Below, piece by piece: positions 35,391 to 44,784 of a stretch of DNA of 64,000 bases. This stretch comes from Natronomicrosphaera sp040876735 (GTDB lineage Bacteria; Planctomycetota; Phycisphaerae; Phycisphaerales; Phycisphaeraceae). The translations under genes were made by a program, and so were the position numbers. Within the stretch, counting starts at the first letter, position 1. The number at the start of each line of letters is the position of its first letter. The notes under the pieces are model-generated. The model was not told the DNA's origin and made no database searches. It saw only the letters and a list, made by a program, of their open reading frames with translations. The stretch lies in contig JBBDPC010000126.1 of assembly GCA_040876735.1 (NCBI GenBank), forward strand, positions 10,104 through 74,103, written 5' to 3'.

Positions 35391-38300
35391 ATGCATACCA
35401 CCGACGCCACTGCCGACCGAACGCCGCCGTCGCTGGAGCCGCGCATCCGTGAGCTTGGCACGGCCATTCTCCGCCGGGCCGAGGGCGCGACGCCGCCCGG
35501 CGGCCGGGCGATGCGCCGGCTGATGACGGACGAACGCCTGCGCGTGCAGGCACTGCGCTTCGTCGACGTGCTGCCCGCGCTGACCGACGACGACGAGGCC
35601 CTGGTCCGCCATCTCGATGAATACTTCACCAACCACGACGACCTGCTGACGGCCGTGCCGGTGGTGGGGCGGTTCCCGAGGCTGGCCGACTGGGCCCTGC
35701 AACACGCGCAGCATGGCGCGGCGGCGCACCTGGTCGCCCCGGTGGTCCGGGCCGCGGCCGGGCGGATGGCGCGCCACTTCATCGCCGGCCACGACGTCGC
35801 CACCGCACTGCCCGCCCTCCGCCGGCTCCATCGCCAGGGCATGGGCTTCACCCTCGACCTGCTCGGCGAAGCGACGCTCTCCGAAGCCGAGGCCGACGCG
35901 TACGAAACGCGCTACGTCCGCCTCATCCGCGATCTCGTGCCGCCTGTGCGCGACTGGCCGGCGAACGACGTGCTGGAAACCGTCAACGGCCGAGCCGCCC
36001 CGCGCCTCAACGTCTCGGTGAAGATCACTGCCTTGTGTTCGCAGTTTCGCCCGCACCACCCCGACCTCACGCTCGACATTGTCAAGCGTCGGCTGCGCCC
36101 CATCCTCCACGCCGCCCGCGAGCAGGGGGCGTTCGTCAACCTCGACATGGAGCAGTACGACACCAAGGCGATCACGCTCCGCGCCTTTCGCGAACTGCTG
36201 ATGGAGGACGATCTGCGCACCTGGCCGGACGTGGGCATCGCGATGCAGGCGTACCTGCGCGACACGGCTGACGATGTGGACGCCCTGGCCAAGTGGGCGC
36301 AGCAGCGCGCGACGCCGGTGACGGTGCGCCTCGTCCGCGGGGCGTACTGGGATTACGAAACCGTGACCGCGGCGCAGCACGGCTGGGCCGCGCCGGTCTG
36401 GACGCGCAAGGCCGACACCGATGCGTCCTACGAGCGCTGCCTGTGGAAACTGCTGCGGGCGCACCCGCACCTGGAAGCCGCCATCGCCACGCACAACGTG
36501 CGCTCGCTCGCGTTGGGGTTGGCCGCGGCGGAAACGCTGGGGCTGGCACGGACGCAGTATGAGTTTCAGATGCTCTACGGCATGGCGGATGTGCTCAAGG
36601 ACGCCATGGTCGACCTCGACCAACGGCTGCGCGTCTATGTACCGTTCGGCGAACTGCTGCCGGGCATGGCGTACCTCGTCCGCCGGCTGCTGGAGAACAC
36701 GTCGAGCCAGTCGTTTTTGCGCATGAGCTTTGCGGAGCATGTCCCGGCCAAGACGCTGCTGGCGCCGCCGGATGAGGGCGAGGAGTTGCAACGTGAACCA
36801 ATAGCCCCACGCGGAAGCGTGGGGTTCCAGGGGATTCGTGCGCCGTCCGACTTCGCGGCCAACCCCACGCTTCCGCGTGGGGCTACTAGAGATGCGTCGT
36901 CTGACACTGAAGAGGATGCCATGAAGCTGCCACCTTATGCGCCCGAGCCGGTGCGTCGTTTTACTGAGAACGCGGAGCGCGAGGCGTTCGCCGCGGCGAT
37001 CGAGCGCGTGCGCGGCCGGTTGGGCGAGACGTATCCGCTGGTGATCGCGGGTGTGATGGAGGAGGCAGGGGCGACGGTAGACTCGACCAACCCCGCCGGG
37101 CCGGACGAAGTGGTGGGGCGGGTGCGCTGGGCGAGCGTGGCGGATGCGAAGCGTGCGCTGGAGGCGGGCGAACAGGCGTTTCCCGCGTGGGGCGATCGTA
37201 GCGCGAGCGAGCGGGCGGAGTATCTGCTCAAGGCGGCAGCGGTGATGCGCGATCGGCGGGACGAACTGGCGGCGTGGGAAGTGTTCGAGGCGGGCAAGCC
37301 GTGGCGGGAAGCGGACGGCGACGTGTGCGAGGCGATCGACTTTCTCGAATATTACGCCCGCGAAGCGCTGCGGCTGGCCGAGGGCGTCTGGCTCAACGCT
37401 CCGGGGGAGACGAACCATTACCACTACCAGCCGCGCGGCGTCGGGGCGGTCATCACGCCGTGGAACTTTCCACTGGCGATCGTCACCGGCATGACCAGCG
37501 CGGCACTGGTGACGGGCAACACGGTCGTGCTCAAGCCCGCGCCGCAGTCGCCGGTGGTCGCGTCGCTGCTGATCGAGATCATGCACAGCGAGGCGGTGAA
37601 CCTGCCGCCGGGCGTGCTCAACTTTCTGCCCGGCCCCGATGAAGTCGGCGCGGCATTGGTGGAGGACAAGCGGACGCATTACGTGAGTTTCACCGGCTCG
37701 CAGGCGGTGGGCACGTGGATCAACGTTGCCGGCGCGAAGGTGCCCGAAGGCCAGCAACACCTCAAACACATCGTCGCGGAGATGGGCGGGAAGAATGCGA
37801 TCATCGTGGACGACGACGCCGACCCCGACGATGCCGTGCGCGGCGTGATCGACTCGGCCTACAGCTATGCCGGGCAGAAGTGCTCCGCCTGCTCGCGGGC
37901 GATCGTGGTGGGCGAGCAGTATGACGTTTTCGTGCAGCGGCTTGTCGAAGCGGCGCGCAGCCTGCGCGTGGGCGACCCCGCCGACCCGGCCAATCTCGTG
38001 CCGCCGGTGATCGACGCCGAGGCCCGTCAGCGCATCGCCGACGCCATCACCCGCGGCAAGCGCGACGCCACCTGCGTGCTCGAAGCGCCGACGCCCGACG
38101 CCGGCCACTACGTCAGCCCCACCATCTTCACCGACGTCGCGCCCGACAGTTTTCTTGCGCAGGATGAAATCTTCGGCCCCGTGCTGGCTGTCATCCGTGC
38201 CGACAGTTTCGACCACGCCTTGGCCATCGCCAACGGCACGCGCTACGCCCTCACCGGCGGCGTCTACTCGCGCAGCCCGGCCCACCTCAAGCTCGCCCGG

Positions 38301-38519
38301 CAGCGCTTCAACGTCGGCAACCTCTACCTCAACCGCAAGATCACCGGCTCCATCGTCGGCCGGCAACCGTTCGGCGGGTTCAAGCTCTCGGGCGTCGGCG
38401 CCAAGGCGGGCGGCCCCGACTACCTGCTCCAGTTCGTCGAAGCCCGCACCGTCACCGAAGAGACCCTCCGCCGCGGCTTCGCCCCCGACGAACGCACCGC
38501 CATGGACCTCGCCGACTGA
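35391..38519 (+). CDS. putA: Bifunctional proline dehydrogenase / L-glutamate gamma-semialdehyde dehydrogenase
   Basis: Oxidises proline to P5C with FAD, then to glutamate with NAD. The proline dehydrogenase part covers about residues 1-465 and ends in RRLLENTSSQSFLRMSFAE. The aldehyde dehydrogenase part covers about 511-1042, with catalytic Cys831 (GQKCSAC) and Glu797 (AEMGGKN), 34 residues apart as in active enzymes. It lacks the DNA-binding domain of enteric PutA. Between the two parts, residues about 471-499 are encoded by a palindromic repeat element (36802-36885). An ATG at 36921 with AGAGGA upstream could also start the second domain separately. The gene diverges from the MoxR array. 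Confidence 0.92.
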   Translation: MHTTDATADRTPPSLEPRIRELGTAILRRAEGATPPGGRAMRRLMTDERLRVQALRFVDVLPALTDDDEALVRHLDEYFTNHDDLLTAVPVVGRFPRLADWALQHAQHGAAAHLVAPVVRAAAGRMARHFIAGHDVATALPALRRLHRQGMGFTLDLLGEATLSEAEADAYETRYVRLIRDLVPPVRDWPANDVLETVNGRAAPRLNVSVKITALCSQFRPHHPDLTLDIVKRRLRPILHAAREQGAFVNLDMEQYDTKAITLRAFRELLMEDDLRTWPDVGIAMQAYLRDTADDVDALAKWAQQRATPVTVRLVRGAYWDYETVTAAQHGWAAPVWTRKADTDASYERCLWKLLRAHPHLEAAIATHNVRSLALGLAAAETLGLARTQYEFQMLYGMADVLKDAMVDLDQRLRVYVPFGELLPGMAYLVRRLLENTSSQSFLRMSFAEHVPAKTLLAPPDEGEELQREPIAPRGSVGFQGIRAPSDFAANPTLPRGATRDASSDTEEDAMKLPPYAPEPVRRFTENAEREAFAAAIERVRGRLGETYPLVIAGVMEEAGATVDSTNPAGPDEVVGRVRWASVADAKRALEAGEQAFPAWGDRSASERAEYLLKAAAVMRDRRDELAAWEVFEAGKPWREADGDVCEAIDFLEYYAREALRLAEGVWLNAPGETNHYHYQPRGVGAVITPWNFPLAIVTGMTSAALVTGNTVVLKPAPQSPVVASLLIEIMHSEAVNLPPGVLNFLPGPDEVGAALVEDKRTHYVSFTGSQAVGTWINVAGAKVPEGQQHLKHIVAEMGGKNAIIVDDDADPDDAVRGVIDSAYSYAGQKCSACSRAIVVGEQYDVFVQRLVEAARSLRVGDPADPANLVPPVIDAEARQRIADAITRGKRDATCVLEAPTPDAGHYVSPTIFTDVAPDSFLAQDEIFGPVLAVIRADSFDHALAIANGTRYALTGGVYSRSPAHLKLARQRFNVGNLYLNRKITGSIVGRQPFGGFKLSGVGAKAGGPDYLLQFVEARTVTEETLRRGFAPDERTAMDLAD
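36802..36885. repeat. Paired REP-like hairpins inside the putA coding sequence
   Basis: Arms 36802-36826 and 36861-36885 are perfect 25-bp reverse complements with a 34-bp spacer. Each arm is itself a hairpin, CCCCACGC-GGAA-GCGTGGGG or its complement. The element is read in frame and adds about 28 residues to the interdomain linker. Confidence 0.85.
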
Positions 38520-38565
38520 GCCGCGACCGGCTTGGCGCTCCTACAATTTTCCAAAGGAGCGACTT

Positions 38566-39363
38566 ATGCCAACCCTCGACGACCTGATCGACCAGCTCTG
38601 GAACGACTACGTCAACCTCAACCCCCACGCCCAGCGCGTGCATGACCTTTTGCGCGAGCGGGACGAAACCATCGTCAACGACCACATCGCCTTCCGCACG
38701 TTCGACGATCCGCGCGTCAACATCGACGTGCTCGCCGCCCCCTTTCTCGCCCACGGCTACACCGCCCGCGACAGCTACACCTTCCCCGAGAAGAAACTCT
38801 TCGCCCGCCACTATGAACACTCCGACGATGGCAAGCCCAAGGTCTTCATCAGTGAACTGAAAACCGACGGCTTTAGCGAAACCCTTCGCCGCACGGTGCA
38901 GAACCTCGTCGACCAGGTGCCCGACGAACGCACGCGACAAGCGGACTTTCCCGTCGCCGGCCGGCTGTGGGACGTCAACTACGACAGCTACCAGCAACTG
39001 GCCGGCGAAAGCGAATACGCCGCGTGGCTGGCGGCCCTGGGCTTCCGCGCCAACCACTTCACCGTCTACGTCAACGCGCTCAAGAGCTTCGACAGCCTCG
39101 AACAGCTCAACAGCTTCCTGAAAAAGCAGGGCTTCAGGCTCAACGACGCCGGCGGCGAAATCAAGGGCTCACCCGACGTGTTTCTCGAACAATCCTCCAC
39201 GCGCGCGGAGAAGGTGAAGGTTGACTTCAGCGATGGTGTGCATGAAGTGCCCGGCTGCTACTACGAGTTCGCCCGCCGCTATACCAAGCCCAACGGCGAA
39301 CTGTTCACCGGGTTCGTCGCCCGCTCGGCCGACAAGATCTTCCAGAGCACCGACCGCCAGTAG
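38566..39363 (+). CDS. DUF1338 (HglS-like) metalloenzyme, short form
   Basis: A 265-residue VOC-fold protein of the DUF1338 family. The characterised member HglS is a 2-oxoadipate dioxygenase/decarboxylase in lysine catabolism that makes D-2-hydroxyglutarate. The three expected metal ligands are visible: His40 (NDHIAFRTF), His164 (ANHFTVYV) and Glu234 (CYYEFARRY). It is much shorter than HglS (about 460 residues), so the substrate may differ. An AAAGGAG site lies 7 nt before the ATG. It starts 46 bp after putA and is probably in the same transcript. Its neighbours degrade proline and arginine, consistent with a role in 2-oxoacid breakdown. Confidence 0.8.
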   Translation: MPTLDDLIDQLWNDYVNLNPHAQRVHDLLRERDETIVNDHIAFRTFDDPRVNIDVLAAPFLAHGYTARDSYTFPEKKLFARHYEHSDDGKPKVFISELKTDGFSETLRRTVQNLVDQVPDERTRQADFPVAGRLWDVNYDSYQQLAGESEYAAWLAALGFRANHFTVYVNALKSFDSLEQLNSFLKKQGFRLNDAGGEIKGSPDVFLEQSSTRAEKVKVDFSDGVHEVPGCYYEFARRYTKPNGELFTGFVARSADKIFQSTDRQ

Positions 39364-39374
39364 CCGCCCCAGGC

Positions 39375-40772
39375 TCAGCGCTGAAATTCGTACACGCTGC
39401 CCAGCCCCAGCAGCCGTGTCAGTTCATCCAGCGCTGCCCGCGACTCGCGCAGCAAGGCCGGGTCCGCCAGGTCGTCGGCCGTCAGTTCGTCGCGGTAGTG
39501 CCGGCGGACCCACGCCTCCAGCTTGCCGTGCAGGCCGGCGTCGAACATCACCCCTTGGTGCGCCGCCGCCCGCTCCGCGTCGGTCAACATCACGCGCAAC
39601 CGCAGGCAGGCCGGCCCGCCGCCGTTGTGCATGCTCTGCCGCACCGACACGTACCGCACCGCTGCGATCGGATTCTCAGCCTCCGCCACCAGCCGGTCGA
39701 TGCACGCCCGCACACGCTCATGCTCACGACATTCCTCCGGCGCCAGCAGCACCATGCCTGAAGTGGGGCGGGTGTCTCGCCCGCCGGCAGACGGCGCACC
39801 GCCGCCTCCATCCAGCACGCTGAGCAACTGGCTGTTGAACAGGTACGTCTCCACCGCCGTCGCCAACTCCACCTCATCCTGCGTCACCTCGACCAGCACC
39901 GGCTCCTCGCCCGCCATCGCCCGGTACGCCTCCCGCACGCGATCGACCGCCACATGCCCCTCGGCGAACGCACGTTCGTGGTACAGCACCGTCGGCCCAT
40001 GGCTCACCGCCACCACGTCATTGTGAAACGCCCCGGCATCAATCGCGTCCGGACTCTGCCGCAACAGCAGCGTGCGCTCGCGGCGCAACCCGTGCCGGCG
40101 TGCGACCGCCTGCGATGCTTCGCGCGCCTGGCGAGCGGCGTAACGGCGCGGCAGCCGTTCGAACGGGTCGTCACACGCCCGGCCGAACACGAACACCTCC
40201 AGCCCCGCCTTCCCGGGTGCCAGCGCAAGGCGCAGATGGTTCGCCGCCCCCTCGTCGGCAAACCGCCCCTGTGCGGGCAACGGCGGATGATGTACGAAAT
40301 GCGAATCGTCCGGCAGCAGCCTGCGCAGCAGCACGGCCGTCGTCGCCGGCTCAAGCGAACGGTGAAACGCATGCACCAGGTTCGCCGGCGTCACATGCAC
40401 CCGGCCGTCGGCGGTGTCACCGCTGGGCGAGATGGTCGCCGCGTTGGCTGCCCACATCGCCGAGGCGCTGGCACAGGCGGCCAGCAGCGTCGGGTCGTCG
40501 TGATGCGCTTTCGCGAGTACCGCCGCATCGTCGCCGGCGAACCCGAGCCTTCGCAGCACACCCACGTCCGGCCGATCGTGCGGTGGCAACACCGCCTGCA
40601 GCACGCCGAGATCATGCACCAGCCGCATCTTCGCCAGGCCCTCCAGCGCCGCCGCCCGCGGGTTCGACGTCTGCCGGGCATGACGTTGCGAAGCGAGGTT
40701 GCCGGGTGCGAGGCCGCCGTAGTGATGCGTCGGGCCGACAATGCCGTCGTAGTTGAGTTCGGTGGCGGGCAT
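39375..40772 (-). CDS. astB: N-succinylarginine dihydrolase
   Basis: Second enzyme of the arginine succinyltransferase pathway: removes two ammonia and CO2 from N2-succinylarginine to give N2-succinylornithine. The catalytic triad is intact: Glu174 (ADEGAANH), His250 (GAFHNDVV) and Cys389 (GGGPACLRLR). The N-terminal FDGIVGPTHHYGGL-type motif is present as YDGIVGPTHHYGG. At 465 residues it is longer than the Escherichia coli enzyme. Much of the excess is a Gly/Arg/Pro-rich insertion at about residues 322-339, coded by a REP-like palindrome (39761-39785). It is last in the operon and convergent with the DUF1338 gene (11-bp gap). Confidence 0.93.
   Translation of the reverse strand: MPATELNYDGIVGPTHHYGGLAPGNLASQRHARQTSNPRAAALEGLAKMRLVHDLGVLQAVLPPHDRPDVGVLRRLGFAGDDAAVLAKAHHDDPTLLAACASASAMWAANAATISPSGDTADGRVHVTPANLVHAFHRSLEPATTAVLLRRLLPDDSHFVHHPPLPAQGRFADEGAANHLRLALAPGKAGLEVFVFGRACDDPFERLPRRYAARQAREASQAVARRHGLRRERTLLLRQSPDAIDAGAFHNDVVAVSHGPTVLYHERAFAEGHVAVDRVREAYRAMAGEEPVLVEVTQDEVELATAVETYLFNSQLLSVLDGGGGAPSAGGRDTRPTSGMVLLAPEECREHERVRACIDRLVAEAENPIAAVRYVSVRQSMHNGGGPACLRLRVMLTDAERAAAHQGVMFDAGLHGKLEAWVRRHYRDELTADDLADPALLRESRAALDELTRLLGLGSVYEFQR
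39761..39785. repeat. REP-like palindrome, family 3, inside the astB coding sequence
   Basis: These 25 bases differ at one position from the reverse complement of 51853-51877, which is part of a hairpin next to the assembly gap. It contains GGGCGGG and CGCCCGCC arms. On the coding strand it gives Gly-Gly-Arg-Asp-Thr-Arg-Pro-Thr-Ser, part of an insertion absent from the enteric enzyme. Confidence 0.8.
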
Positions 40773-40830
40773 GATGCGGGGCGCTCCACGGGAAGGCGTG
40801 ATTCTGACTCCCCTCCCGGGGGGAGGGGAG

Positions 40831-42297
<1,467 letters not shown>

Positions 42298-42322
42298 GGG
42301 GGCGCTCCGCTGTGCTGCGCGG

Positions 42323-43357
42323 CTAAGGGGTGGATTGGCTGGCGTACAGGGGAACGTGGCGGACGGTGTCGCCGGGGGTGACCTGCAGGGCGTCGGCGAC
42401 GTCGCGCGTCAGGCGCAGGCCGCGCTCGCGCGTGGCATACGGGGCGTGGCAGGCCCGGAACGCGCGCCGCGTGTTGCTCATCAGGTGGACCGGGCCTTCA
42501 ACGGGAGCGTCGACCACATCGCGCACGAGCGTGAGGTGGCTGTCGCGGACGGTGCGGATTGCATCGCGCTGGCAGCGCATCACCGGGCCGGCCTCGAAGA
42601 TGTCGACCATGCCGGAGAAGCGGAACCCTTCCAGTTCGAGGATATGCTTCGCGGGCCGGGTTTCGTCGTGCACCTGGCCGATCACCGCTTGCGCTTCGGG
42701 CGGCAGCAGGGGGATGTAGATCGGATGGCGGGGCATCAGGTCGCCGATGAATTCCTTGTTGACGATGCTCAGGTAGTCGGCCTTGGGGAAGTCGATGTCG
42801 AAAAAGTGCCGGCCGACCGCGTCCCAGAAGGCGCTGCGGCCGTCACGGTCGATCACGCCGCGCATCTCGGCGATGACGCGCGGGTCGAACAGGCTCGGGT
42901 GGTCGGCCATGAACAGGAACCGCGCCAGCGAGAGTGCCCGGCCGTTGCCGCTGTGCCGGTGGTCGGGGTGGAGGAAGAGGCTGCCGATCTCGCAGGGGCC
43001 GTCGTGTTCGAGCACGAGATGAAGCGTCTGAATCTCCTTGCGCACGCCCAGTGTTGTGGACTCGTGCACGCTGGTTTCGATGCGGTAGGCGTAGAAGGGC
43101 TCGAACCCGCCGACCTTGGCGACCATGCCGCTGGTGCCGACGAGTTCGCCGGCGGCGCGGTCTTCCATGACCAGCAGATAGGCGTCGCCGCGCGGCGCAT
43201 CGTTTTCGTTGGCGTCGAAGGCGCGCAGCGAGTCGCGCACCCGGCGTTCGAGCATCGCCCGGTCGCGCGGCAGCGTGGTGAGGCCGAAGCCCGTGTGATG
43301 CGCCAGCACCAGCAGCGGATCGACATCCTCAAGCGTGACCGGACGGATGAGCAGCAT
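42323..43357 (-). CDS. astA: Arginine N-succinyltransferase
   Basis: First enzyme of the AST pathway: transfers succinyl from succinyl-CoA to the alpha-amino group of arginine. It is 344 residues, the normal length. The family features are the N-terminal MLLIRPVTLEDVDPLLVLA, GEIGSLFL-like CEIGSLFLHPDHR around 145-157, and FWDAVGRHFFDIDF around 195-208. GGGAG lies 9 nt before the ATG at 43357; a longer frame starting at 43396 runs into spacer repeats. The preceding gene is the M20 peptidase, 116 bp away across a family 4 palindrome. Confidence 0.92.
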   Translation of the reverse strand: MLLIRPVTLEDVDPLLVLAHHTGFGLTTLPRDRAMLERRVRDSLRAFDANENDAPRGDAYLLVMEDRAAGELVGTSGMVAKVGGFEPFYAYRIETSVHESTTLGVRKEIQTLHLVLEHDGPCEIGSLFLHPDHRHSGNGRALSLARFLFMADHPSLFDPRVIAEMRGVIDRDGRSAFWDAVGRHFFDIDFPKADYLSIVNKEFIGDLMPRHPIYIPLLPPEAQAVIGQVHDETRPAKHILELEGFRFSGMVDIFEAGPVMRCQRDAIRTVRDSHLTLVRDVVDAPVEGPVHLMSNTRRAFRACHAPYATRERGLRLTRDVADALQVTPGDTVRHVPLYASQSTP

Positions 43358-43403
43358 GCCGTTGAACTCCCGCAGTCGAAAGGATACTCGATGCATGTCG
43401 TTA

Positions 43404-43470
43404 GCCGTCGCCTTATTGGCGACGCGGTTGGCGATCGGCTGGCACGCCGCGTCGCCAACAAGGCGACGGC
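43404..43470. repeat. Family 4 inverted repeat (GTCGCC/GGCGAC) between M20 and astA
   Basis: Arms 43404-43428 and 43446-43470 are reverse complements at 23 of 25 positions. Each arm contains its own small GTCGCC...GGCGAC hairpin. A single related arm lies at 9319-9348 beside the stop of the module A DUF4175-like gene. Confidence 0.75.
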
Positions 43471-43473
43471 CCG

Positions 43474-44700
43474 TTACGTCACACCTTCGTCCGCGAGTTT
43501 TGTCAACAACAACGCAGTCAACTTCGCCCGCTCGACAAGGCTTGGCAGCACGACATACTCGCGATCGCTGTGCAGATGGCCGCCCCTTGGCCCCAGCGTA
43601 TCAATGGTAGGCAGGCCCGCCGCGGCGAGACGATTGCCGTCGCAGACGCCGCCGGTCGGTTGCATGTCGATGCGCAGTCCCAGCGATCGGCCGCAGTCGC
43701 GAGCCTGCTCAAAGAGCGCGGCGGCGGCGGCGTCCAACGGCTTGGGCGGCGCATTGAACGAGCCATGCAGCACGGCCCGGTAGCCGTCGCGGGCGTTGAC
43801 GTCGGCGAGCAGTTGGTCGAAGCGGCCTTGCAGGTCGCGTTCGTGTTCGCGCTGCGTGTAGCGGACGTTGAAGCGGACGATGCCCAGGTCGGGCACCTGA
43901 TTGAGCGGGCCGCCGCCTTCGAGCTTCGCGATGTTGAGCGTGATGCCGCGCGACGGATCGGTGAGACCATCCAGCGCCGTGGCGAGACGGGCGGCGGCGG
44001 CGACGGCGTTGCGGCCGTGCTCGAAGTCGCGACCGGCGTGGGCGGCCCGGCCGCGCACGACGATGGTGAAATTGCCCGACCCCTTGCGCTGCGACACCAG
44101 CGAGCCGTCCGGCAGACAGGGCTCAAACACCAGGCCGACGTCGCAGCGCTTCGCCGCGCGTTGGAGCAGGCCGGCCGAGCCGGGCGAGCCAAGCTCTTCA
44201 TCCGCATTGAGGATGACACGCCAGCCGAGTCGCTTCCTCACCGTCGGGGTGGCACGCTCCAGCGCTTCGAGCGCGAGCAGCATGACGACCAGCCCGCCCT
44301 TGGCGTCGACCACGCCCGGCCCGCGCAGGCGATCCTTGCCGAGCGGTTCGCAGCGCTGAAACGCGCTGTCGGCCGGGTAGACGGTGTCCATGTGGATCAC
44401 CAGCAGTGCCCGCCGGCGGGCGCGGGCACGTTTGACCAGCGACAAAGCCTGCCCGAGCGGTTGGCGGATGAGCCTGCCGGTGGCGTCGACCATGCGGTGG
44501 GGCGGAAGGTTGTGCCGGCGGATGGGGGCGAGCTTGCCGAACGGCTGTTCGAGTGCGTCGGCCATGCGGGCCAGGCCGGGCAGGTTGGTCGAGCCGGAGT
44601 TGATGCGTGCCCAGCGGGTGAGCAGGCGTTGCATGCGGGGCGCCTGCGAGTCGATCCAGTGGACGTGGTTGAGGGTGGTGGGCATGGGGGCGTGCGTCAT
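43474..44700 (-). CDS. M20 family metallopeptidase (glutamate-carboxypeptidase-like)
   Basis: A zinc hydrolase of the M20 family, 408 residues, resembling carboxypeptidase G2. The metal and catalytic residues are present: His103 and Asp105 (HMDT), Asp132 (GVVDAKGG), Glu168/Glu169 (NADEELGS), Glu193, and a late His in RGGHLHSD. It is the first gene of the arginine succinyltransferase group. The canonical last enzyme AstE (succinylglutamate desuccinylase, an M14-like protein) is not in the window. M20 enzymes related to carboxypeptidase G2 release glutamate from N-acyl-glutamates, so it could supply this step. That assignment is inference. Confidence 0.8.
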   Translation of the reverse strand: MTHAPMPTTLNHVHWIDSQAPRMQRLLTRWARINSGSTNLPGLARMADALEQPFGKLAPIRRHNLPPHRMVDATGRLIRQPLGQALSLVKRARARRRALLVIHMDTVYPADSAFQRCEPLGKDRLRGPGVVDAKGGLVVMLLALEALERATPTVRKRLGWRVILNADEELGSPGSAGLLQRAAKRCDVGLVFEPCLPDGSLVSQRKGSGNFTIVVRGRAAHAGRDFEHGRNAVAAAARLATALDGLTDPSRGITLNIAKLEGGGPLNQVPDLGIVRFNVRYTQREHERDLQGRFDQLLADVNARDGYRAVLHGSFNAPPKPLDAAAAALFEQARDCGRSLGLRIDMQPTGGVCDGNRLAAAGLPTIDTLGPRGGHLHSDREYVVLPSLVERAKLTALLLTKLADEGVT

Positions 44701-44738
44701 CCCGCTCTTCGGCGCTGCGCTTCTCAGAGGCGGGCGTT
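44701..44738. repeat. REP-like palindrome, family 1, diverged copy
   Basis: Shares the CCCGCTCTTCG start and the CTCAGAGGCGGGCGTT end with 672-710 and 63900-63938, but the centre differs. It abuts the start codon of the M20 gene, so that the upstream leader of that gene is repeat-derived. Confidence 0.7.
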
Positions 44739-44784
44739 GATGGGGTCACCTTGTCACCCCTTCACCTTGTCACCTTGTCACACT

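Noticed and set aside
35292..38366. A 1024-codon open frame on the minus strand
   Set aside because: Antisense to putA, whose catalytic residues are all present in the other strand.
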